Positions 8,291-17,361 are shown, counted from the first letter of the stretch. The stretch: 64,000 nt of DNA from Helicobacter pylori_CU (GCF_000259235.1 NC_017733.1:1240001-1304000), one strand, 5' to 3'. Notes: a model not told the origin generated them from the letters alone. A program made the numbers and translations.

Positions 8291-9081
8291 CAAAAAACAC
8301 TTCGCATGACTTCAAACGCTTTTGAATAAGGGATTTGAGAAGCGCTGAATTTTTCAAAACTTAAAGCAGCTTGATAGATGAGCATGTCTTTCCCGTCTTG
8401 AAAAGGGGTTTCTAACTCTTTAGCCAGAGATAAAAAGGGCGTTAAAAACCCATACGCTAAATCATAAGCGAGCTTGCCCTCTTTAAAATACCCTTTCAAA
8501 ACCTCTTTATTCAAAGGCAATTCGTGATTTAAACTCGCTGAAGTGGCGTTGATAATCAAATCAAAAGCGCTTTTAGGAGGATCCATAAAACAATCACAGC
8601 CCAGGCGTTGGAAAAAATCCAATCCCCTAGCAGAGCGGTTTAACACGCTCACTTTCAAGCCTTGTCTTTTCAATTCGCACGCTAGGGCTTTAGCGCTCCC
8701 CCCAGATCCCAAAATCAGAGTGCTCTGGTAGCTCTCACCTCCCAAAGAGAGCCAGAAACCCAAGGCGTCGGTATTGTAACCCACAAGCTCATCATTTTCT
8801 AAAACAAGCGTATTGACCGCTCCGCATTCAAGCACGATACCTTTGATCTTATCGCAAATTTGAAACGCCCTTTCTTTAAAGGGTAAAGTTACATTAGCCC
8901 CACTCAATCCCAAATGCAAAAACTCGTTTTTGATGTGGCTTTCTAAAGGGAGTAATATGGGGTGGTAATGCCCCAAAAACCCTAATTCTTTTTGAAAAGT
9001 CAAAAAACAAGCGTTATGGATTAAGGGCGATTTGGAATGCTTAATGGGATTTCCCAAAACCCCAAAAGATTTTAATTTCAT
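8290..9081 (-). CDS. aroE: Shikimate dehydrogenase
   Basis: The 263-residue enzyme reduces 3-dehydroshikimate with NADPH in aromatic amino acid biosynthesis. The substrate motif GNPIKHSKSPLIHN (residues 11-24), the catalytic lysine in LPFKERA (about 69) and the conserved NTDALGF are present. The nucleotide-binding glycine motif GSGGSAKA is at about 125. It sits between the SH3-domain gene (7-bp gap) and rnr (TGATG junction). In this window it is far from the trp genes it feeds. Confidence 0.96.
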   Translation of the reverse strand: MKLKSFGVLGNPIKHSKSPLIHNACFLTFQKELGFLGHYHPILLPLESHIKNEFLHLGLSGANVTLPFKERAFQICDKIKGIVLECGAVNTLVLENDELVGYNTDALGFWLSLGGESYQSTLILGSGGSAKALACELKRQGLKVSVLNRSARGLDFFQRLGCDCFMDPPKSAFDLIINATSASLNHELPLNKEVLKGYFKEGKLAYDLAYGFLTPFLSLAKELETPFQDGKDMLIYQAALSFEKFSASQIPYSKAFEVMRSVF

Positions 9082-9088
9082 TATTCTT

Positions 9089-9679
9089 TCATTCAGCCCT
9101 TTTTAAAAGTTTTAAAAACACATAGCCCTTTGTTTTATTAGAAAATTCAATTTCAGCCCAATCGTTTTGGATTTCTAAAACCTTCACGCTTTTATTTTTT
9201 AAAAGCAATCCCAAGATTTTACCTTTTGTGCTAGGAAAAGCGCGTACATTCACGCCACTGACTGCGACTTTATACTCTAAAGGTTTTTTTCCCATTAAGG
9301 GGGTTGTAGGGGTTTTTTGGTTGTTTTGAGTGGGCGGGACGCTGTTTTGTTTAGGCTCGTTTTCTTTTTCTTGCTCTTGTTTAGTTTCTTGTTTAGTTTC
9401 TTTTTCTTGTGCGGCTGTTTCTAAAGGTGGCACTGTGTCTTTGGTGGGGTTTTCTTCTGTGGCGGTTGTGGTTGCGTTGGATTCTTCTTGTTTGGGCGGA
9501 AGCACGCTGTTTTGACGCTCTGTCTCGGTTTTTTCTAAATTCTGGTTTATTTGAACGCTGTCTTTTTTCGCATAAAAACCAAGAGCAGCATGCACTAAAG
9601 CATACAACAACATGAACGCCAAAACCACCAAAAAAGGCCGCATAAAAAGTTTTAAAGAAGATTTCATCTCAGTTTTCAT
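9089..9679 (-). CDS. Membrane-anchored SH3-domain protein
   Basis: The 196-residue protein has one N-terminal membrane helix (about residues 10-32, FLVVLAFMLLYALVHAALGF). A long disordered E/K/T/Q/P-rich linker follows (35-130), then a bacterial SH3 domain (VSGVNVRAFPSTKGKIL, about 140-192). Such domains often bind peptidoglycan or proteins, and the periplasmic orientation is inferred. ATG at 9679 is chosen because GAGGG precedes it. A TTG at 9691 overlapping the oppB stop is an alternative. Position matches HP1250 from memory. Confidence 0.8.
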   Translation of the reverse strand: MKTEMKSSLKLFMRPFLVVLAFMLLYALVHAALGFYAKKDSVQINQNLEKTETERQNSVLPPKQEESNATTTATEENPTKDTVPPLETAAQEKETKQETKQEQEKENEPKQNSVPPTQNNQKTPTTPLMGKKPLEYKVAVSGVNVRAFPSTKGKILGLLLKNKSVKVLEIQNDWAEIEFSNKTKGYVFLKLLKRAE

Positions 9680-9687
9680 TCCTACCC

Positions 9688-10734
9688 TCAACGCTTTTCA
9701 AAATCAATCCTAGGGTCAATCACCACGCAGAGCAAATCGCTTATCAAACTCGCTACCAAACCCAAAAGCGTGAAAATATAAAGCGAACCAAACACAACAG
9801 GATAATCCCTGCTCACAATGCTTTCATACCCTAAAAGCCCTAACCCATCTAGGCTAAAAACAATCTCTATCAATAAGCTTGAGCTAAAAAACATGCCTAA
9901 AAAAGCTTGCGGAAAACCCACCACCACTAACAAAATCGCATTGCGGAACACATGCGCATAAAAAATACGCCCCACTGAACAGCCCTTAGCCTTAGCGCTC
10001 AGTACATAAAGCTTGCCCATTTCATCTAAAAAAGAGTTTTTCACTAAAAGCGTAAGGCTTGCAAAACCCCCTAAAGAAATGCAAAGAACGGGCAAAGTGA
10101 TATGCCATAAATAATCCTTGATTTTGCCTAATGTGCTCAAACTTTCAAAATTATCGCTCACTAGCCCTTTTAAAGGGAACCAGTGCCAATAATTCCCTCC
10201 AGCAAAAAACACGATCAACACCACCGCAAACAAAAAGGCCGGGATAGCGTTAGCGACAATGATCACCACGCTGCTTAACACATCTAAAGGCTCGTTATTG
10301 CGTTTGGCCTTGAAAATCCCTAAAGGGATAGAAATAAGATAGATCAAAAGCGTGCTAAAAAGCCCTAAAGAAATGGATACGGGCAATTTTTCCTTAATCA
10401 AATCTATCACTTTAATCTGGCGATAAAAGCTCTCCCCAAAATCAAATTGCAGATATTTTTTGAGCATGAGAAGATAGCGCTCCCCTATGGGCTTGTCAAA
10501 ACCATAGAGTTTTTTTAAATTTTCTAACAAATCGCTCTCCAACCCTTGAGACGCCCTATACGAACGCTCTTTAACAACGCCTTGAATCTCTTTGGACTGC
10601 GTGTTATTGATTTTAGCCATCATCTGCTCAATAGGTCCTCCTGGGGCGGATTGGATCAAAAAGAAATTAATCGTCATGATGGCTAATAAAGTAGGGATAA
10701 TCAAAAGCAAGCGTTTAAGAATATAAGCAATCAT
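9688..10734 (-). CDS. oppB: Peptide ABC transporter permease (OppB/YejB type)
   Basis: The 348-residue permease has a first membrane helix MIAYILKRLLLIIPTLLAIM typical of DppB/OppB proteins. About six membrane spans and the EAA-type loop (AKAKGCSVGRIFYAHVFRNA, about residue 245) follow. The start at 10734 overlaps the stop of the binding-protein gene as ATGA, so the pair is translationally coupled. No ATPase or second permease is nearby. In H. pylori those are encoded elsewhere (HP0250/HP0251, from memory). Confidence 0.88.
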   Translation of the reverse strand: MIAYILKRLLLIIPTLLAIMTINFFLIQSAPGGPIEQMMAKINNTQSKEIQGVVKERSYRASQGLESDLLENLKKLYGFDKPIGERYLLMLKKYLQFDFGESFYRQIKVIDLIKEKLPVSISLGLFSTLLIYLISIPLGIFKAKRNNEPLDVLSSVVIIVANAIPAFLFAVVLIVFFAGGNYWHWFPLKGLVSDNFESLSTLGKIKDYLWHITLPVLCISLGGFASLTLLVKNSFLDEMGKLYVLSAKAKGCSVGRIFYAHVFRNAILLVVVGFPQAFLGMFFSSSLLIEIVFSLDGLGLLGYESIVSRDYPVVFGSLYIFTLLGLVASLISDLLCVVIDPRIDFEKR

Positions 10735-12512
10735 TGAAGATCCTTTTCTTTTTTTATCCACCACAAATACGGCGAAAATCCATAGCTAGGGCTAATTTCA
10801 GGCATGCCGATGTAATTATACGCCGCGATCCTGTAATTAGGCAAATAAAAATGCGGTATCACATAAAACCCCCACAACAATACCCTATCCATCGCTTGAA
10901 TGGCGGCCAATTGCTCCTTATAATCTTTAGCGTTAATGATTTTTTCAATCAAATCATCTACCGCTTTACTAGAGATTCCCGCATAATTCCTTGTGCCTTT
11001 TTCTTTCGCGCTCAAAGAACCAAAATAAAAGCGCTGCTCATTACCTGGGAAAGACGATTGGCCAATCACCCCTACGATCATGTCAAAATCATAGCTTTTG
11101 ATCCGATTGACATACTGGCTTAAATCCACTCTTTGGATTTTCATTTCAATCCCTAACACCCTTAAGTTTTTAGCAAAGGCTAGGGCCAGTCTTTCAAAGG
11201 CTGGGCTGTTTAAAAGCAAAGTGAAACTGAAAGGCTTGTTATTCTTATCCACCAAACGCATGTTTTTGTAAGAAAAGCCCGCGCTCTCTAAAAGCTTTTG
11301 GGCGTATTTTAAATTTTCCCTCAAATTATAGCCTAAAACATCAGGCCCATCGGTTCTAGGCACGACATAAGGCTCTTTAAAAACCCTTTCATCCAAACTC
11401 TTTTCATAAGGGGCTAACAGAACTTTTTCTTCAGGGCTTGGGAGTGGAGGGGACGCATAGATAGAGTTACTGAAAAAACTGGTGGTGCGCTTGTATTGCG
11501 AAAAAAACAAATTTTTATTCGCCCATTCAAAATCAAACGCATAGAATAAGGCTTCACGCACCCTTTTATCCTTGAAAATTTCTCGGCGCGTGTTGAAAAA
11601 AAACCCTTGCATGCCGCTTGGCATTTTATGGGCTATTAGGTATTTAGTGATTTTTTTATTATCCATAGCTTTCCCCACATAGCCCCTAGCCCAAACCTTA
11701 GCCGTGCTTTCAAGACGCCAGTCATACGCCCCGCTTAAAAAAGCCTGTAAGGCGACGGTTTCATCTTTGTAATACTCAAATTTGATTTGATCAAAATTGA
11801 ATTGCCCCTTTCTGCTAGGCAAATTCCTCGCCCAATAATTAGGGTTTCTTTGGTAGGTGATTTTCTTGCCCACATCAAAAGAAGCGATCACATAAGGGCC
11901 GCTAGAAACAGGAATGAGTAAGGGGTTTTTTTCAAAATAATCCTTTTGAAACGCTTTTTTGGAAAAGATCTGCAACTGCCCTAAAATGAGAGGCAACTCT
12001 TTATTTTCAGTGGTTTTGAAAATGAATTTAACATGGTGCTTGTCTAAGATAACCGCCTTTTTAACATCTTGGTAATACTGCCTATAAATAGGCGATCCTA
12101 ATTTCATGATCGTATCAAAGCTAAACTTCACATCGCTCGCTAAAATGGGAGCGTTATTGCTGAATCTCGCTCTTTTATCTAGGGTAAAAATCACATAGCT
12201 GTTATCCTTAGCCACTTCTGCGTCTTTAGCGATCAAGGGGTATTCTGCAAAAGGTTCGTCCAAACTTTGCACCATTAAAGTGTCATAAATGAGATCCAAG
12301 CCTTCGGCTTTAGTGCCTTTAAGCACAAAAGGGTTAAGGCTATCAAAAGTCCCTATGGCGTCATTTCTTAAGACACCGCCTTTTCTAGCGTTAGGGTTAG
12401 CGTATTCAAAATGCGTGAAATTGTCTTTATATTTAGGCTCTTCGCCCAAGTATAAATAAGGCGTAGCCTTAAGGAAACAAAACACCCCTAACCATAAACT
12501 TAAAATTTTCAT
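10731..12512 (-). CDS. oppA: Periplasmic peptide-binding protein (OppA/YejA type, SBP family 5)
   Basis: The 593-residue protein has a signal peptide (about 1-17) and no obvious lipobox cysteine. It shows the SBP_bac_5 pattern: GGVLRNDAIGTFDSLNPF near residue 45, YANPNARKG just before it, and long alpha/beta lobes. It delivers oligopeptides to the partner permease. The stop overlaps the oppB start by four bases and the ATG abuts the trpS stop with no gap. Exact ligand is not deducible; YejA-like proteins bind various peptides. Confidence 0.87.
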   Translation of the reverse strand: MKILSLWLGVFCFLKATPYLYLGEEPKYKDNFTHFEYANPNARKGGVLRNDAIGTFDSLNPFVLKGTKAEGLDLIYDTLMVQSLDEPFAEYPLIAKDAEVAKDNSYVIFTLDKRARFSNNAPILASDVKFSFDTIMKLGSPIYRQYYQDVKKAVILDKHHVKFIFKTTENKELPLILGQLQIFSKKAFQKDYFEKNPLLIPVSSGPYVIASFDVGKKITYQRNPNYWARNLPSRKGQFNFDQIKFEYYKDETVALQAFLSGAYDWRLESTAKVWARGYVGKAMDNKKITKYLIAHKMPSGMQGFFFNTRREIFKDKRVREALFYAFDFEWANKNLFFSQYKRTTSFFSNSIYASPPLPSPEEKVLLAPYEKSLDERVFKEPYVVPRTDGPDVLGYNLRENLKYAQKLLESAGFSYKNMRLVDKNNKPFSFTLLLNSPAFERLALAFAKNLRVLGIEMKIQRVDLSQYVNRIKSYDFDMIVGVIGQSSFPGNEQRFYFGSLSAKEKGTRNYAGISSKAVDDLIEKIINAKDYKEQLAAIQAMDRVLLWGFYVIPHFYLPNYRIAAYNYIGMPEISPSYGFSPYLWWIKKEKDLQ

Positions 12513-13493
12513 CTAAACCAACCCCATCAATTCTTTAGCCTTTTGGTAAGTCGCCCTCGCTAAAGGCTTGGCTTTTTCGGCTCCGCAATTTAAAACGGCT
12601 TTCACTTCATCGTCGCTGATTTCTTTGTATCTTTCTTGGATGGGTTTTAAAGATTGGATCACTACTTCAGTCAATTCCTTTTTAAAATCCCCATAGCCCT
12701 TATTTTTGAAACGCTCTTCTATGTTTTCTGGGCTTTCATCGCTTAAAAGCATGTAAATATTTAAAAGGTTAAAAATACCCTCTCTTTTTTCATCAAATGC
12801 AATAACGCCCATAGAATCAGTGGCCGCTTTTTTGATTTTTTTCACAATAATGTCCGGCTCATCTAAAAGAAAAATCGCATGGTTAGCCCCTTGATGCGAT
12901 TTACTCATCTTCATTTTTGGATCATCTAGCCCCATAACCCTTGCCCCCACTTTAGCGATCAAAGGCTCTGGCACTTTAAAGCAATTCCCAAAATCCCTGT
13001 TAAATTTTTCTGCAATGTTTCGTGTGAGCTCTAAATGCTGTTTTTGATCTTCGCCCACTGGCACTAAATCGCTTTGGTATAATAAAATATCTGACGCCAT
13101 TAAAATAGGGTAATTGAAAAGCCCCACATTCACGCTTTTAGGGTTTTTTAAAGACTTGTCTTTGAATTGCGTCATTCGTTGCATTTCCCCCATAGACACC
13201 TGACAATCTAATAACCACGCTAAAGCCGGGTGCTCATCCACTTCACTTTGAATGAATAACCCCGATCGCTCAGGATTAATCCCACAAGCCAAAAGCAATT
13301 TGACTAATTCATAGCTTTGGGATTTTAAAAATACAGGATCTATGGGTAGGGTGATCGCATGCGAATTGACGACGCAAAAAAGGTTTTCATATTCATCTTG
13401 CATCTCTACCCAATGCTTGATCGCTCCTAAATAGTTGCCCAAATGGATTTGCCCGGTAGGTTGGATGCCTGAAAAGACTCGTTTTTTTTGCAT
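12513..13493 (-). CDS. trpS: Tryptophanyl-tRNA synthetase
   Basis: The 326-residue class I synthetase has the HIGH-like motif in TGQIHLGNYLGA (about residue 13) and the KMSKS loop at about 197 (DPKMKMSKSHQG). Length is typical for bacterial TrpRS. It heads the minus-strand run trpS-oppA-oppB-SH3 gene. A TACAAT -10 is found upstream. The RBS is weak (GAGAAA). Confidence 0.97.
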   Translation of the reverse strand: MQKKRVFSGIQPTGQIHLGNYLGAIKHWVEMQDEYENLFCVVNSHAITLPIDPVFLKSQSYELVKLLLACGINPERSGLFIQSEVDEHPALAWLLDCQVSMGEMQRMTQFKDKSLKNPKSVNVGLFNYPILMASDILLYQSDLVPVGEDQKQHLELTRNIAEKFNRDFGNCFKVPEPLIAKVGARVMGLDDPKMKMSKSHQGANHAIFLLDEPDIIVKKIKKAATDSMGVIAFDEKREGIFNLLNIYMLLSDESPENIEERFKNKGYGDFKKELTEVVIQSLKPIQERYKEISDDEVKAVLNCGAEKAKPLARATYQKAKELMGLV

Positions 13494-13522
13494 GTTGTTT
13501 CTCGCTCATTAGTTTAGCGTTT

Positions 13523-13528
13523 ATTGTA
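13523..13528 (-). promoter_or_regulatory. Probable trpS promoter, -10 TACAAT
   Basis: TACAAT on the minus strand is 30 bp before the trpS ATG, in the 71-bp gap after bioC. Confidence 0.5.
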
Positions 13529-13564
13529 ACCACCTAATTTTAATATTTTAATTTATCTTAGTTT

Positions 13565-14293
13565 TTAAGAACGCTTGATCCCAGAAAAGAGTAACACTTC
13601 ATAGCTCAATTTTTCAAACGCCATGTTTTGGAAAAAATGTTTTTTTTGCTTGAAACTCAGCGTTGAACCCCCTAAAAGACCGCATTTTTTAAGGTAATTC
13701 AAGCAATCTTGTTTGCGGTTGAAATAAAGAGCGAAGCGCTTGTTTTCCAATTCTATTTGAAAATGTTTAAAAGCGTTTTTGATCAAGGATTTGAGCGTTT
13801 TAAGATCCCTTAAGGGCGAAGGCGTGCCTAAAAACTCATGCACTTCATGCAAACTAAAATCCGTATGGATAGCTAAAGCCACCTCCTGACTAGAAAGAGC
13901 GATTTTTTCTAAAACGCTTTTTAAATCCCTTGCCCATTGTAAAGAAGAAGAAGACACAACCAGATCGTAATCGCAAAAAACATGTTCTTCAAAATCCGCA
14001 TGCTCTAAAGAGATTTTTTGAATGTTAATAGAATGCGTGGGGTGTAATTTGAGCATGTTCATAGAATTATCCAAAGCGATAAACTCTTCAATTAAAATAT
14101 TTTGCCGCTCTAAAGCGTTAAAAACAGCCCCACTCCCCGATCCTAAATCCAAAACTTTAGCGTAATGTTTTTGTTTTAAAAATTGAACAAGATGAATAGC
14201 GATTTGTTGCTGGATATGAGCAAAGAGGTGATAAGTTTTGGCATGCCTATTGAATGCATGCTGATTAAATGAATGAAAAGAGTCCAACACCAC
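13565..14293 (-). CDS. bioC: SAM-dependent methyltransferase, BioC-like
   Basis: This roughly 242-residue class I methyltransferase has glycine motif I VLDLGSGSGAVF at about 47-58 and the acidic post-motif LDNSMNML. BioC methylates malonyl-ACP to start pimelate synthesis for biotin. The BioC assignment follows remembered annotation of HP1254 and the N-terminal FNxHAxxYxxxAxIQ pattern of the family. No ATG exists near the 5' end: the start must be GTG (14293 or 14290) or TTG (14287), after AAAGGCGG, so initiation is non-canonical. Confidence 0.75.
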   Translation of the reverse strand: MVLDSFHSFNQHAFNRHAKTYHLFAHIQQQIAIHLVQFLKQKHYAKVLDLGSGSGAVFNALERQNILIEEFIALDNSMNMLKLHPTHSINIQKISLEHADFEEHVFCDYDLVVSSSSLQWARDLKSVLEKIALSSQEVALAIHTDFSLHEVHEFLGTPSPLRDLKTLKSLIKNAFKHFQIELENKRFALYFNRKQDCLNYLKKCGLLGGSTLSFKQKKHFFQNMAFEKLSYEVLLFSGIKRS

Positions 14294-14410
14294 CGCCTTT
14301 AATACGCCACGATTGAAATTAAAACTAAATTTTAGTGTATTCTTAGCAAATTTTAGATAAGATTAAGGGTAATTTTTTCTAAATTTTAGGCATTTAAGGA
14401 ATCAGTGTTT

Positions 14411-15013
14411 ATGACAAGTGCTCTGTTAGGCTTACAAATTGTTTTAGCGGTATTGATTGTGGTGGTGGTTTTGTTGCAAAAAAGTTCTAGCATCGGCTTA
14501 GGGGCTTATAGCGGGAGCAACGATTCTTTATTTGGCGCTAAAGGGCCCGCAAGCTTTATGGCGAAATTGACCATGTTTTTAGGCTTATTGTTTGTCATCA
14601 ACACCATCGCTTTGGGCTATTTTTACAACAAAGAATACGGCAAGAGCGTTTTAGATGAAACCAAAACCAACAAAGAGCTTTCGCCCTTAGTCCCTGCCAC
14701 CGGCACGCTCAACCCTACGCTTAATCCCACACTCAACCCTACGCTCAACCCTTTAGAGCAAGCCCCCACTAATCCTTTAATGCCTACACAAACGCCTAAA
14801 GAGCTTCCTAAAGAGCCAGCCAAAGCACCTTTTATTGAAAGCCCCAAACAGAACGAAAAAAATGATGCCAAAAAAGAGAATAAAGAGAATAGTATAAAGG
14901 GTATTGAAAAAACCAAAGAGAGTGCAAAAACGCCCCCAACCACCCACCAAAAGCCTAAAACGCATGCAACGCAAACCAACGCCCATACCAACCAAAAAAA
15001 GGATGAAAAATAA
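14411..15013 (+). CDS. secG: Preprotein translocase subunit SecG with long tail
   Basis: The 200-residue protein has two membrane helices flanking the SecG signature (LLQKSSSIGLGAYSG and FGAKGPASFMAKLT), residues 1-75. The remaining 125 residues are a proline/lysine-rich tail not found in the 110-residue E. coli protein. The tail includes four tandem NPTL units from a 12-bp DNA repeat (about 14708-14752). AAGGA precedes it. GTG at 14405 is an alternative start. The gene overlaps frr by one base (TAATG). Confidence 0.93.
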   Translation: MTSALLGLQIVLAVLIVVVVLLQKSSSIGLGAYSGSNDSLFGAKGPASFMAKLTMFLGLLFVINTIALGYFYNKEYGKSVLDETKTNKELSPLVPATGTLNPTLNPTLNPTLNPLEQAPTNPLMPTQTPKELPKEPAKAPFIESPKQNEKNDAKKENKENSIKGIEKTKESAKTPPTTHQKPKTHATQTNAHTNQKKDEK

Positions 15014-15570
15014 TGTTACAAGCCATTTATAACGAGACCAAAGATCTAATGCAAAAAAGCATTCAAGCTTTAAACAGGGATTTTTCCACTCTAAGGAGCG
15101 CGAAAGTTTCAGTCAATATTTTAGATCACATCAAAGTGGATTATTACGGCACGCCCACGGCATTAAATCAAGTCGGATCCGTGATGAGCTTGGATGCGAC
15201 CACCCTTCAAATCAGCCCGTGGGAAAAAAACCTGCTCAAAGAAATTGAAAGATCCATTCAAGAAGCCAATATCGGCGTCAATCCTAATAACGACGGCGAA
15301 ACGATCAAGCTTTTTTTCCCGCCCATGACAAGTGAGCAAAGAAAACTCATCGCAAAAGACGCCAAAGCGATGGGCGAAAAGGCTAAAGTGGCTGTAAGGA
15401 ATATCCGCCAAGACGCCAACAATCAAGTGAAGAAATTAGAAAAAGACAAAGAAATCAGCGAAGATGAAAGCAAAAAAGCCCAAGAGCAGATCCAAAAAAT
15501 CACCGATGAAGCCATTAAAAAAATTGATGAAAGCGTGAAAAACAAAGAAGACGCGATCTTAAAGGTCTAA
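15013..15570 (+). CDS. frr: Ribosome recycling factor
   Basis: The 185-residue protein has full RRF length, with the opening helix (M-L-Q-A-I-Y-N-E) and conserved RTGRAS-equivalent region replaced by STLRSAKVS. PMTSEQRK and VAVRNIRQDAN are intact at about 103 and 127. It splits post-termination ribosomes with EF-G. It is translationally coupled to secG through TAATG and followed by pyrE after 3 bp. Confidence 0.96.
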   Translation: MLQAIYNETKDLMQKSIQALNRDFSTLRSAKVSVNILDHIKVDYYGTPTALNQVGSVMSLDATTLQISPWEKNLLKEIERSIQEANIGVNPNNDGETIKLFFPPMTSEQRKLIAKDAKAMGEKAKVAVRNIRQDANNQVKKLEKDKEISEDESKKAQEQIQKITDEAIKKIDESVKNKEDAILKV

Positions 15571-15573
15571 ACC

Positions 15574-16179
15574 ATGGATATTAAGGCATGTTATCAAAAC
15601 GCTCAAGCGCTATTAGAGGGGCATTTCTTGCTCAGCAGCGGGTTTCATTCCAATTATTATTTGCAATCCGCTAAAGTCTTAGAAGATCCCAAACTAGCCG
15701 AACAATTAGCGCTAGAATTAGCCAAACAAATCAAAGAAGCTCATTTGAATATTGAATGCGTATGCTCGCCTGCGATTGGGGGGATCTTGGCTGGGTATGA
15801 GCTTGCAAGGGCTTTAGGCGTGCGTTTTATCTTCACTGAAAGGGTGGATAATACCATGACATTAAGGCGTGGTTTTGAAGTCAAAAAAAACGAAAAAATT
15901 TTAGTGTGTGAAGACATCATCACTACGGGGAAATCCGCCATGGAATGCGCTAAAGTTTTAGAAGAAAAGGGCGCTCACATCGTGGCTTTTGGCGCTTTAG
16001 CCAATCGGGGCATTTGCAAACGCACCCATTCTCATTTAAAAGCCCAAGAGGGAGCGTGTTTGCCTAGCCATTTGCCCCTTTTTGCTTTAGAAGATTTTGT
16101 TTTTGACATGCACAAGCCTAACTCTTGCCCTTTATGCGCTACTAGCGTTGCTATAAAGCCAGGAAGTCGTGGCAACTAA
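15574..16179 (+). CDS. pyrE: Orotate phosphoribosyltransferase
   Basis: The 201-residue enzyme joins orotate and PRPP to make OMP in pyrimidine synthesis. The PRPP-binding motif VCEDIITTGKSAMEC is at about 111-124, and the N-terminal GHFLLSSGFHSNYYLQ is typical. A C-terminal segment with three cysteines (CPLCA) is an extension seen in epsilonproteobacteria. The last 11 bp overlap the next gene. Confidence 0.95.
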   Translation: MDIKACYQNAQALLEGHFLLSSGFHSNYYLQSAKVLEDPKLAEQLALELAKQIKEAHLNIECVCSPAIGGILAGYELARALGVRFIFTERVDNTMTLRRGFEVKKNEKILVCEDIITTGKSAMECAKVLEEKGAHIVAFGALANRGICKRTHSHLKAQEGACLPSHLPLFALEDFVFDMHKPNSCPLCATSVAIKPGSRGN

Positions 16180-16633
16180 AAAAACCAAAAAAAATAAAAC
16201 CCCAGAAAAAAAGCAAGCGTTAGAAAGCCCTTTAAAAGGGCTGTATCTCTCTTTGCGCTTAAAGGCCTTTATCACCGATATTTTTATGATTTATACCCCC
16301 ATGCTTTATATAATGACTTATGCGATTTTAGGGAGCGCGAAGGATTTTAGGGAAAACCAGAGCGCGATTTTTTTATGCTTGCTTTTTTACGCCCTAACGC
16401 ACAGCTTTTTTATCGCTTTTAAATCCCAAAGCCCTGGCATGCGTTACGCTCAGTTTAGATTAGTCAAAAATAATGGTGAAGAAGTGGGCTTTTTTTTAGC
16501 TTTGTGGCGCTTTGTTTTGTGGGTGTTGAGCATGGGGTTACTTATAGGGTTTGTTGCACCTTTTATTTTTAAGTTTTTTTTGCATGACAAATTCAGCGGC
16601 ACTCATATTGAAACCATCAAGGAGGAAACATGA
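16169..16633 (+). CDS. RDD-family membrane protein
   Basis: The 154-residue protein begins at GTG after AGGAAG, overlapping pyrE by 11 bp. A lysine-rich cytoplasmic start (residues 1-20) precedes an RDD domain. The arginine-aspartate pair appears as RLKAFITDIFMIYTPM, followed by three membrane helices and the conserved SPGMRYAQFRLV loop (about 91-102). RDD proteins are of mostly unknown function, some being ion antiporters. It overlaps the sirtuin gene by four bases (ATGA). Confidence 0.85.
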   Translation: MATKKTKKNKTPEKKQALESPLKGLYLSLRLKAFITDIFMIYTPMLYIMTYAILGSAKDFRENQSAIFLCLLFYALTHSFFIAFKSQSPGMRYAQFRLVKNNGEEVGFFLALWRFVLWVLSMGLLIGFVAPFIFKFFLHDKFSGTHIETIKEET

Positions 16634-17319
16634 AAAATTTAGTGATTTTAAGCGGGGCTGGCATTTCAGCAGAAAGCGGGATTAAAACCTTTAGAGACGC
16701 TGATGGCTTGTGGGAAGGGCATGACATCATGGAAGTCGCCTCGCCTTATGGCTGGAAAAAGAACCCGCAAAAAGTGTTGGATTTTTATAACCAAAGGCGC
16801 CGACAGCTTTTTGAAGTTTATCCTAACAAAGCCCATAAGGCTTTAGCGGAATTGGAAAAACACTATCAAGTCAATATCATCACCCAAAATGTAGATGATT
16901 TGCATGAAAGGGCGGGCTCTTCTCGTATTTTGCACTTGCATGGGGAATTATTAAGCGTTCGCAGCGAGAAAGATCCTAATTTAGTCTATAGGTGGGAAAA
17001 GGACTTGCACCTAGGCGATCTCGCCCATGATGATTCGCAATTACGCCCTGATATTGTGTGGTTTGGCGAAGCGGTGCCTTTGCTTAAAGAAGCGATTTAT
17101 TTAGTCAAACAAGCGCACCTTTTAATCATCATTGGCACTTCTTTGCAAGTCTATCCCGCCGCTAGCCTCTACACGCATGCGAACAAAGACGCCCTCATTT
17201 ATTACATTGACCCTAAGGCTAAAAACGCCCGTTTGCCCCAGAATGTCCAATGCATTAATGAAAGCGCGGTGCATGCCATGCAAGATTTAATGCCCAAACT
17301 CATAGAAATGGCCTCTTAA
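16630..17319 (+). CDS. cobB: NAD-dependent protein deacylase, class III sirtuin
   Basis: The 229-residue protein has the NAD motif LSGAGISAESGI (7-18), FRDADGLW (21-28), TQNVDDLHERAG (85-96) and the catalytic His104 in LHLHGEL. Y53 and R56 form the YxxR motif that marks desuccinylase/demalonylase (SIRT5-type) sirtuins. The zinc ribbon cysteines expected between about 105 and 145 are all missing. The gene is coupled to the RDD gene by ATGA. It likely removes acyl groups from lysines; substrate preference is inferred. Confidence 0.93.
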   Translation: MKNLVILSGAGISAESGIKTFRDADGLWEGHDIMEVASPYGWKKNPQKVLDFYNQRRRQLFEVYPNKAHKALAELEKHYQVNIITQNVDDLHERAGSSRILHLHGELLSVRSEKDPNLVYRWEKDLHLGDLAHDDSQLRPDIVWFGEAVPLLKEAIYLVKQAHLLIIIGTSLQVYPAASLYTHANKDALIYYIDPKAKNARLPQNVQCINESAVHAMQDLMPKLIEMAS

Positions 17320-17348
17320 GAGATGTTAAAATAATTTTTATTTTTTCA

Positions 17349-17361
17349 GCTAACGATTAGC
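17349..17361. promoter_or_regulatory. Perfect small palindrome before the nuo operon
   Basis: GCTAA-CGA-TTAGC is a 5-bp stem with a 3-nt loop, about 65 bp before nuoA. It could be the end of the secG-cobB transcript or an operator of nuo. The role is unknown. A possible -10 (TAAAAT) occurs at 17328-17333. Confidence 0.35.

Noticed and set aside
14623..14995. Minus-strand ORFs opposite secG with long hydrophobic runs
   Set aside because: They come from antisense reading of the proline/lysine-rich tail; no RBS and no family.
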